From NCBI RefSeq assembly GCF_017313085.1, contig NZ_JAFLNF010000005.1, positions 310,001 through 374,000 on the forward strand: a DNA stretch of 64,000 bases, read 5' to 3'. This DNA comes from Roseibium limicola. Its GTDB lineage: Bacteria > Pseudomonadota > Alphaproteobacteria > Rhizobiales > Stappiaceae. The notes below the pieces were generated by a model. The model made no database searches and was not told the origin of the DNA. It worked only from the letters and a program-made list of their open reading frames with translations. Numbering within the stretch: position 1 is the first letter of the stretch; each line of letters begins with the position of its first letter. Below, piece after piece: positions 57,870-64,000 of this stretch. A program made the translations under genes and the position numbers.

Positions 57870-57966
57870 GGGAAGATCCCCGTGGGAGGGTGCGGGTACT
57901 TCCCGAAGACACCTGGGCGTTTGCTGCGACCCGGAGTGTCTTGTTTTCCTCTGATTGCCTCAGAGG
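57870..57966 (-). ncRNA. Structured 3' region of the first DUF1127 gene (candidate sRNA)
   Basis: Between the DUF1127 stop and the terminator, three hairpins occur on the minus strand: 57948-57966 (CCTCTGA/TCAGAGG), 57906-57942 (AAGACAC/GTGTCTT) and 57870-57904 (GGGAAG/CTTCCC, with CCCTCCC in the loop region). With the terminator they make a compact RNA of about 200 nt. By analogy with Rhodobacter CcaF1/CcsR loci this may be an sRNA processed from the mRNA. Confidence 0.45.
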
Positions 57967-58018
57967 ATCAGGTGAGGACGCGGCAGCGGATCCGCCGTGG
58001 TCCTGAAGTCAAGCCGCC

Positions 58019-58168
58019 TTAGCGGGTTGCGGAACGCGCGAAGTAGGAAAGTTCGCCACGGTTGATGCCGAGGTCCTGCAGTTCGCGGTTCGAAAGCTGG
58101 GACAGCTCATCGTAAGTCGTCCGGTAACGCTTCCAGGTCTGGTACTTGCGCACGAATGTGTCGAGCAT
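58019..58168 (-). CDS. DUF1127 small protein (CcaF1-like), copy 1
   Basis: 49 residues from the ATG at 58168. The family core is clear: YQTWKRYRTTYDELSQLSNRELQDLGINRGELSYFAR, with a short basic N-terminus (MLDTFVRK). DUF1127 proteins have 40-60 residues and many Arg; CcaF1 of Rhodobacter sphaeroides binds RNA and affects sRNA maturation. The 3' region is structured and ends in a terminator with a CTCCTCCC loop. GGAAAGA precedes the start. The gene stands alone on the minus strand. Confidence 0.88.
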   Translation of the reverse strand: MLDTFVRKYQTWKRYRTTYDELSQLSNRELQDLGINRGELSYFARSATR

Positions 58169-58440
58169 GATCTTGTCTTTCCAAAAGTGTGTGTGTCTGT
58201 GGCGTTGCGGGGGGCTTAACCGCGCCGGCAGCGCCAAATTCGATAGACCTGAAATAGGCCCGTGGCCGGTGATTTAAAAGAGGGCTTTTTGCAGTGCAGC
58301 TCTGCATAAAATGCAGGCCTTGCGCACACAAAACAGCCAATAAGAGCGAAACGGTCCGATGAATCCGAATTGAGGACATTGCGGTGCACAATTGATGGTC
58401 AATTGTCCCGGGGGCGGTCACCCCAACACCACTCCCCAAC

Positions 58441-58945
58441 ACCTCTCCGTCCTCCTCGGGCTTGTCCCGAGGATCCAGGCCGTTGCGCTTCGGCAGACGC
58501 GGGACTGTCGAGGGCGGCAAGGGAACGGCATGGATGCCATGGTCGAGCCACGGCATGACGCGGGGAGATGGGTCGCGCGTCGAAGAACTGAGAAGCGAAC
58601 GGTCAGAAATCTGACGCCAGTCCCAGAAATCCCGGCTCCCAATCACCTCTCCGTCATCCTCGGGCTTGACCCGAGGATCCACGCCGTTGCGCTTCGGCAA
58701 ACGCGGGGCTGTCGAGGCGGCAAGGGAACGGCATGGATGCCATGGTCGAGCCATGGCATGACGCGGGGAGATGGGTCGCGCGTCGAAGATCTGGGAATCG
58801 AACGGTCAGAAATCTGACGCCAGTCCCAGAAATCCCGGCCCCCAAACACCTCTCCGTCATCCTCGGGCTTGTCCCGAGGAGCCACGCCGTTGCGCTTCGG
58901 CAGACGCGGGGCTGTCGAGGCGGCGAGGGAACGGCATGGATGCCG
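58441..58945. repeat. Tandem repeat, about 2.5 copies of a ~204-bp unit with palindromes
   Basis: The landmark ACCTCTCCGT recurs at 58441, 58645 and 58848 (periods 204 and 203). Each copy has ATCCTCGGGCTTG.CCCGAGGATC and GGCATGGATGCCATGG..CCATGGCATG palindromes. The last copy is cut short. The block lies between the first DUF1127 gene and the 3' end of the sRNA array. The stretch 58169-58440 before it holds only the DUF1127 leader. Confidence 0.9.
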
Positions 58946-59063
58946 CGTGAAGGCAGTGATCTTCTTCAGCTACAGAAAACACAAAAATCCGGAAGGCGAA
59001 GACGGCCGGAGGAAGGAGAACTGGAAGCTGGATGTGTTCGGGGCTTGTCGGAGCGGGTCAAAA

Positions 59064-59490
59064 CCGGGCTCTGAAAAAACGAACGCCTGCCACTGGGAGG
59101 AGGTAGTGGCAGGCGACGTTTTTGACGATGGTGAGACTGGGAGGAGGTGTCTCACCTTGCCGCACGTCCCTGGAGCCTGGGAGGAGGTAGCTCCTGAGGA
59201 CGCGATCCGAATTTCAAAATGTCGCCTGCCACTGGGAGGAGGTAGTAGCAGGCGACTCTTTTGACGATGGTGAGACTGGGAGGAGGGTGTCTCACCGTGT
59301 CGCACGCCCCTGGAGCCTGGGAGGAGGTAGCTCCTGAGGACGCGATCTGAATTTCAAATGTCGCCTGTCACTGGGAGGAGGGTGTGACAGGCGACCTTTT
59401 GACTTAGGCGAAGCTGGGAGGAGGATGCTTCGCCGTGTCGCACGTCCCTGGAGCCTGGGAGGAGGTAGCTCGTGGGGACGCGATTTCTAG
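59064..59490 (-). ncRNA. Array of nine CCTCCTCCC-loop hairpins (three sRNA units) downstream of DUF1127 copy 2
   Basis: On the minus strand nine hairpins lie head to tail, every one with loop CCTCCTCCCAG: stems at 59450-59472, 59407-59434, 59361-59394 (unit 1), 59312-59334, 59269-59296, 59222-59255 (unit 2), 59172-59194, 59130-59156, 59084-59115 (unit 3). Units repeat every 138-140 nt with a conserved AAATTC-GATCGCGTCC linker. Stems differ in sequence between hairpin types but pair well (for example GGTGAGAC/GTCTCACC, and the change of GGCGAAGC is matched by GCTTCGCC). The last hairpin is followed by TTCGTTTTTTC, a terminator. The loop is complementary to ribosome-binding sites, the mark of CcsR/'cuckoo' sRNAs. 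Confidence 0.8.
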
Positions 59491-59493
59491 TGA

Positions 59494-59643
59494 TTAGACC
59501 AGAGCCTGACGGGCCACCGAGCGGATGTCGCCACGGTTGATGCCCAGATCGCTCAGTTCACGCTGCGACAGACGGGAGAGCTCATCTACCGTGCGACGGT
59601 ACTGAACCCAGTTGCTGTACTTGCGTGCTACGTTGCCAATCAT
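59494..59643 (-). CDS. DUF1127 small protein (CcaF1-like), copy 2, leading the hairpin array
   Basis: 49 residues from the ATG at 59643, with AAGGA 9 nt upstream. Sequence core: WVQYRRTVDELSRLSQRELSDLGINRGDIRSVARQ, the DUF1127 domain, with a short N-terminus MIGNVARKYSN. It is highly basic. The nine-hairpin array begins 22 nt past its stop with no terminator between, so both are likely one transcript, as for CcaF1 and CcsR1-4 in Rhodobacter. The 230 bp upstream, towards uvrA, contain a TATAGT-type -10 (near 59711) but no clear -35; heat-shock or EcfG control was not resolved. Confidence 0.9.
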   Translation of the reverse strand: MIGNVARKYSNWVQYRRTVDELSRLSQRELSDLGINRGDIRSVARQALV

Positions 59644-59875
59644 TGTCTCAATCCTTCTGTGACGCGCTGCAGCATTTGTTTATTGCGCCGCGTCATCGCT
59701 GTGTTGAGAACTATATAATTTGGCGTTCGAAATAATAGAAGCGCGAATTCCGCATGTCAGTCATGCGTATAACGCAACGCACCATTTTCGAGGAATGAAA
59801 AGTCAGTCGGACGCTGCGGAATCTGATGAAAGCGGAGGGGAATTCAACGAAAACCCTCTCCGTTGCATTGCACAA

Positions 59876-62842
59876 TTATTCTGCTGCGTCGGTCTTGCGC
59901 ATGGGTCTGCGCGACAAAAGCTCCGCCAGAAACTGCCCTGTGTAGCTGGATTCGACCTCGGCGATGTCCTCTGGACGCCCGGTGGCAACAATCGATCCGC
60001 CGCCGTCGCCGCCCTCTGGTCCGAAGTCGATGACCCAATCCGCCGTCTTGATGACTTCCAGATTGTGCTCGATCACCAGCACCGAGTTGCCCTGGTCCAC
60101 CAACTCATGCAGCACCTCCAGCAGCTTCGCAACATCGTGGAAATGCAGGCCGGTGGTCGGTTCATCCAGAATATAGAGCGTCCGCCCGGTTGAGCGGCGT
60201 GCCAGCTCCTTGGCAAGCTTCACCCGTTGCGCTTCCCCGCCCGACAGTGTCGTTGCCTGTTGGCCGACCTTGATGTAGCCAAGACCAACGCGGGCCAGGG
60301 TTTCCATCTTGTCGCGAATCGAGGGAACGGCAGAAAAGAATCCGGCGGCTTCTTCCACTGTCATGTCCAGCACGTCGGCGATGGACTTGCCCTTGAACAA
60401 GACTTCCAGGGTTTCCCGGTTGTAGCGCTTGCCCTTGCAGACATCACAAGCGACGTAGACGTCGGGCAGGAAGTGCATCTCGATCTTGATGACGCCGTCG
60501 CCCTGACAGGCTTCGCAGCGGCCCCCTTTGACGTTGAAGGAAAAGCGGCCCGGAGCGTAACCGCGGACTTTCGATTCCGGCAGGCCGGAGTACCAGTCGC
60601 GAATATAGGTGAAGGCGCCCGTATAGGTGGCCGGATTGGAGCGCGGCGTCCGCCCGATCGGCGACTGGTCGATGTCGATCACCTTGTCCAGGTGTTCCAG
60701 CCCTTCGATCCTGTCATGCGGCGCCGGTGTGGCGCGCGCACCGTTCAGCTTTCGGGCTGCGGCCTTGAACAGGGTATCGATCATGAAGGTCGACTTGCCG
60801 CCGCCGGAAACGCCGCTGATGCAGGTGAACGTGCCGAGGGGCACATCCACATCGATGTTCTTCAGATTGTTGCCGCGCGCACCCTTGACCGTGACCTTGC
60901 GGGTCTTCTTGATCTTGCGGCGCTCTGGCGGGCTGGGGATCTGCAAGGCGCCGGTCAGATATTGTCCCGTCAGCGAGTTTGGATGCGCCATTACTTCCGC
61001 TGGCGTGCCGCTGGCGATGATCTGGCCGCCGTGGATGCCGGCACCGGGCCCCACATCCACCACATGATCGGCGGAAAGAACGGCGTCTTCGTCATGCTCG
61101 ACAACAATGACGGTGTTGCCGAGGTCACGCAGATGCTTCAACGTGTCGAGAAGCCGGGCGTTGTCGCGCTGGTGCAGTCCGATGGATGGCTCGTCGAGCA
61201 CATAGAGCACGCCGGTGAGGCCCGATCCGATCTGCGAGGCAAGACGAATGCGCTGGCTTTCGCCGCCCGACAAGGTGCCGGATGCGCGCGACATGGAAAG
61301 ATATTCCAGGCCAACATCATTCAGAAACCGCAGGCGCTCGCGGATTTCCTTTAGGATTCGCTCCGCGATCTCGCGTTGCTTTGCAGTGAAGCCGTCGTCA
61401 ATCGTCTCGAACCACTGACCCGCGTCGCGGATGGCGAAACCGGTGACTTCACCGATGTGCAGCCCCTTGATCTTCACCGCCAGGGCTTCCGGCTTCAGGC
61501 GAAAACCGTTGCAGGCCGGGCAGGGGTGGTTGGCCTGATAGCGCGAGAGCTCCTCGCGTACCCAGTTGCTTTCCGTTTCGCGCCAGCGCCGTTCGATGTT
61601 GCCGATGATACCTTCGAAGGGCTTCTCGCTCTTGTAGCTGCGCGCGCCATCGTCATAGGTGAAGGTGACCTTCTCCTTGCCGGTGCCATGCAGAATGGCC
61701 TGATGCGCCTCAACCGGCAGATCCTTCCAGGGAGCTGCCATGGAAATGTCGAGGTGGTCGGCGAGTGCTTCCAGCGTCTGCGCGTAATAAGGTGAGGTCG
61801 AGCCGGTCTTCGCCCACGGCAGAATGGCGCCTTCGCGCAACGACAAGGACGTGTCGGGCACGACGAGATCCGCCTCGAAGGCCAGGGTGCTGCCCAGTCC
61901 GTCACAGGTTGGGCAGGCGCCGAAGGGATTGTTGAATGAAAACAGCCGCGGCTCGATTTCCGGAATGGTGAATCCGGACACCGGGCAGGCGAATTTTTCC
62001 GAGAACACCAGCCGTTCGTGAGTTTCGTTGCGGTTCTGCAGAACGGCGCCGTCACGGGCGTCCGGCAGCGGCTTGTCGGCCAGTTCGGCAACAGCAATGC
62101 CGTCAGCCAGCCCCAGTGCGGTCTCGAGGGAATCCGCCAGACGTCCCGCGATATCATCGCGCACGACTATTCTGTCCACGACCACGTCAATGTCGTGCTT
62201 GTACTTCTTGTCCAGCGCCGGTGCTTCGGCAATTTCATGGAACTCGCCATTGATCTTGACCCGCTGAAAACCCTTCTTCATCAGCTCGGCCAGTTCCTTG
62301 CGGTACTCGCCCTTGCGGCCACGTACGATCGGCGCCATCAGGTAGAGCCGGGTGCCTTCTTCCTGCTCCAGGATCCGGTCGACCATCTGGGAGATCGTCT
62401 GGCTCTCGATCGGCAGGCCGGTGGCCGGCGAATGCGGAACCCCGACGCGAGCAAACAGCAGACGCATGTAATCGTAGATCTCGGTCACCGTGCCGACGGT
62501 GGAGCGCGGGTTCTTCGAGGTGGTTTTCTGCTCGATGGAAATGGCGGGCGACAGGCCATCGATCTGGTCGACGTCCGGCTTCTGCATCATGTCGAGAAAC
62601 TGGCGAGCGTAGGAGGACAGGCTCTCCACATAGCGGCGCTGGCCTTCGGCGTAGATCGTGTCGAAGGCGAGAGAGGATTTGCCCGACCCCGACAGACCGG
62701 TCATGACGATCAGGCTGTTGCGCGGAAGATCGATATCCACATTCTTCAGGTTATGCTCACGCGCACCCCGCACGCTGAGGACCTTGGTGGCATCTGGGCG
62801 CGTGAGCGCGGCACCTGAGGTGCGGGCGGTATCCTTGGTCAT
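59876..62842 (-). CDS. uvrA: Excinuclease ABC subunit A
   Basis: 988 residues. Two ABC ATPase modules are present: Walker [10 protein letters not shown] (about 49-57) and GVSGGGKST in the second half; signatures LSGGESQR and LSGGEAQR; Walker B VLDEPS and ILDEPT. Zinc modules show CPVSGF..CPTCDG, CPACNG and [17 protein letters not shown]. UvrA2 with UvrB finds bulky DNA damage in nucleotide excision repair. It is divergent from ssb across 711 bp that carry a LexA box, as in many alphaproteobacteria. Confidence 0.97.
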   Translation of the reverse strand: MTKDTARTSGAALTRPDATKVLSVRGAREHNLKNVDIDLPRNSLIVMTGLSGSGKSSLAFDTIYAEGQRRYVESLSSYARQFLDMMQKPDVDQIDGLSPAISIEQKTTSKNPRSTVGTVTEIYDYMRLLFARVGVPHSPATGLPIESQTISQMVDRILEQEEGTRLYLMAPIVRGRKGEYRKELAELMKKGFQRVKINGEFHEIAEAPALDKKYKHDIDVVVDRIVVRDDIAGRLADSLETALGLADGIAVAELADKPLPDARDGAVLQNRNETHERLVFSEKFACPVSGFTIPEIEPRLFSFNNPFGACPTCDGLGSTLAFEADLVVPDTSLSLREGAILPWAKTGSTSPYYAQTLEALADHLDISMAAPWKDLPVEAHQAILHGTGKEKVTFTYDDGARSYKSEKPFEGIIGNIERRWRETESNWVREELSRYQANHPCPACNGFRLKPEALAVKIKGLHIGEVTGFAIRDAGQWFETIDDGFTAKQREIAERILKEIRERLRFLNDVGLEYLSMSRASGTLSGGESQRIRLASQIGSGLTGVLYVLDEPSIGLHQRDNARLLDTLKHLRDLGNTVIVVEHDEDAVLSADHVVDVGPGAGIHGGQIIASGTPAEVMAHPNSLTGQYLTGALQIPSPPERRKIKKTRKVTVKGARGNNLKNIDVDVPLGTFTCISGVSGGGKSTFMIDTLFKAAARKLNGARATPAPHDRIEGLEHLDKVIDIDQSPIGRTPRSNPATYTGAFTYIRDWYSGLPESKVRGYAPGRFSFNVKGGRCEACQGDGVIKIEMHFLPDVYVACDVCKGKRYNRETLEVLFKGKSIADVLDMTVEEAAGFFSAVPSIRDKMETLARVGLGYIKVGQQATTLSGGEAQRVKLAKELARRSTGRTLYILDEPTTGLHFHDVAKLLEVLHELVDQGNSVLVIEHNLEVIKTADWVIDFGPEGGDGGGSIVATGRPEDIAEVESSYTGQFLAELLSRRPMRKTDAAE

Positions 62843-63193
62843 TCGGTCTCATCCTTGGCAGCAAGAAGACAGCCGGGCTGCCTTCTGCCTGCGTGGTCGC
62901 TTGGGCGGCGCGGTGCAGGCGGAAGGGCCTGGCACATCGGTGGCTGCCGGAATTTCAGGTCTGCATGCGTGCGTCTTGCGCGAATTGATCTTGATCGCAT
63001 ATAGCAATTTCCGCCTCCACTGCCAGCTTTTGCCCTGACATGAGAGCGGAAATATTTCTCATCTGGTGCGGAACGAACTTCAGGAAGGCCTCATGGGCTC
63101 TGAAATCTTGCGCTTGCACCGGGGGCTTCTCCTGCTCTCTCCGTCACCCTTCAGCTCGCATGTCGCCATGCATGTCACTGGCAGCGGAGGCTG
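62843..63193. other. Intergenic region upstream of uvrA
   Basis: About 350 bp next to the uvrA start without a convincing gene; it should hold the uvrA leader. The LexA box and a promoter facing ssb follow at 63194-63228, and 325 bp of leader lie between that box and ssb. A plus-strand frame at 63211-63477 starts within the promoter and has no family features. Confidence 0.5.
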
Positions 63194-63228
63194 TTGACAC
63201 ATGATTTTCTATGGAACATAAAGTGAAC
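63194..63228 (+). promoter_or_regulatory. SOS promoter with LexA box between uvrA and ssb
   Basis: TTGACA (63194-63199) and CATAAA (63217-63222) are 17 bp apart, a good housekeeping promoter. GAACATAAAGTGAAC (63214-63228) is an exact GAAC-N7-GAAC LexA box over the -10. It points to ssb; the box could also repress a uvrA promoter on the other strand. Confidence 0.75.
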
Positions 63229-63553
63229 ATTAGTGCAATGGCAAGGCAAAAGCTTCTGCGTTTCCGATTTCATGGCGGGACTGTCCCGCTGGTGATCCGA
63301 TGCCCGGAGCCTTATGAAAGCCAGAGCCTTGTGGAAATTTGCCGTCCGTCACCAAAAAGGCACGGCATAAGCTTGCGTCAGGCTGTAGGCTCGCGGGCAA
63401 GACAGGCAAGGACAACGATCTGGCTGCGAATGCGGCGGGGTCTTGCTGTCCGGGTCGTCCCGGTCGTTTCGCGGTAGGCGGAGGCAGGCAGGGGTGAGGC
63501 GGGGAAATAAGGCCCTTGCAGCGAAAGTAGATCGAAAAACAGGAGTTTTGGGC

Positions 63554-64000
63554 ATGGCGGGCAGCGTCAACAAGGTTATTCTGGTGGGCAACCTCGGTGC
63601 GGATCCGGAAATTCGCCGCACGCAGGACGGGCGCCCGATCGCCAATCTGCGCATCGCCACCTCGGAAACCTGGCGCGACCGCGGGTCAGGCGAGCGCCGC
63701 GAGCGGACCGAATGGCACCGGGTGGTGATCTTCAACGAAGGCCTCTGCAAGGTCGCCGAAAGCTATCTGCGCAAGGGCTCCAAGGTTTATCTTGAAGGTC
63801 AGCTGCAGACCCGCAAGTGGCAGGATCAGTCCGGCCAGGACCGTTATTCCACCGAGATCGTTCTGCAGGGCTTCAACTCCACGCTGACCATGCTGGATGG
63901 TCGCGGCGAAGGCGGTGCTGGCGGCGAAAGTGGCGGCGGGGCCGGCGGTGACTTCGGCGGCGGGTCCGGTGGTGGTGGTGGTTACGGCGGGGCAGGCGGT
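63554..64000 (+). CDS. ssb: Single-stranded DNA-binding protein, C-terminus cut by the window edge
   Basis: 149 residues to the window edge, from the ATG at 63554 with AGGAG 8 nt upstream. The OB fold is clear: [21 protein letters not shown], the core through [42 protein letters not shown], then a Gly-rich linker (from about 120). The acidic C-terminal tip that recruits repair proteins lies beyond the window. It binds single-stranded DNA in replication and repair, and an SOS-type promoter lies about 330 bp upstream. Confidence 0.95.
   Translation, partial: MAGSVNKVILVGNLGADPEIRRTQDGRPIANLRIATSETWRDRGSGERRERTEWHRVVIFNEGLCKVAESYLRKGSKVYLEGQLQTRKWQDQSGQDRYSTEIVLQGFNSTLTMLDGRGEGGAGGESGGGAGGDFGGGSGGGGGYGGAGG

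Noticed and set aside
63211-63477. An 88-residue frame upstream of ssb
   Set aside because: Its ATG lies within the promoter/LexA box, it has no good ribosome-binding site and is Arg-rich without a domain.

Overview
This window reads as an ordinary chromosomal stretch of an alphaproteobacterium of the order Hyphomicrobiales (Rhizobiales), most likely a Stappiaceae-type marine genus (Roseibium/Labrenzia/Stappia). That placement is an inference from gene content and order: a vitamin B12-dependent ribonucleotide reductase, a two-desulfurase suf operon, an ExoR-like Sel1 protein, NDUFA12, the block dgt-argS-SPOR-nagZ-scpA-scpB-tatABC-serS-surE-pcm-nlpD, a DUF815 ATPase, and yajC-secD-secF. No rRNA, tRNA, CRISPR, insertion sequence or prophage was seen.

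Layout. 1-3.6 kb (minus): SMC-like ATPase (cut by the window edge) overlapping an SbcD-like nuclease. 3.8-9 kb: DCC thiol oxidoreductase, sterol-desaturase-family enzyme and nrdJ, with a candidate NrdR box pair upstream of nrdJ. 9.7-12.3 kb: response regulator, NDUFA12, GNAT and an alpha/beta hydrolase, separated by clear terminators. 12.4-20.8 kb: an Irr-type iron box and the operon cysteine desulfurase-sufB-sufC-sufD-sufS-sufT-sufA-tenA, with a palindrome cluster between sufD and sufS. 20.8-26.4 kb (minus): GGDEF protein with a CtrA-type site, RhlE-type helicase, parE. 26.6-29.7 kb: a tiny membrane protein with its own LexA box, exoR-like gene, xthA, erpA. 30-54.4 kb (mostly plus): nucleotide metabolism, tRNA charging, cell division, chromosome condensation, Tat export, SurE/Pcm repair, NlpD, then DUF815 (minus), YajC-SecD-SecF, a Mth938-domain protein and a squalene-synthase-like (NDUFAF6-like) protein. 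54.4-64 kb: repeats, trmFO, a lipoprotein of unknown function, two DUF1127 genes with structured 3' regions, uvrA and ssb (cut by the window edge).

The most interesting element is at 57.8-59.65 kb on the minus strand. Two 49-residue DUF1127 proteins are encoded here. One is followed by nine hairpins whose loops all carry CCTCCTCCC, arranged as three ~138-140 nt units ending in a T-run; the other is followed by a structured 3' region ending in a terminator whose loop is CTCCTCCC. This matches the architecture of the Rhodobacter CcaF1 (DUF1127) / CcsR sRNA system (anti-Shine-Dalgarno 'cuckoo' RNAs), in a different and larger format. A second strong lead is a 50-residue single-pass membrane protein 12 nt downstream of a perfect alphaproteobacterial LexA box (GAAC-N7-GAAC), resembling in logic the SOS division inhibitor SidA. 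Five intergenic clusters of palindromic tandem repeats (204-287 bp units in three of them) are the other notable structural feature.
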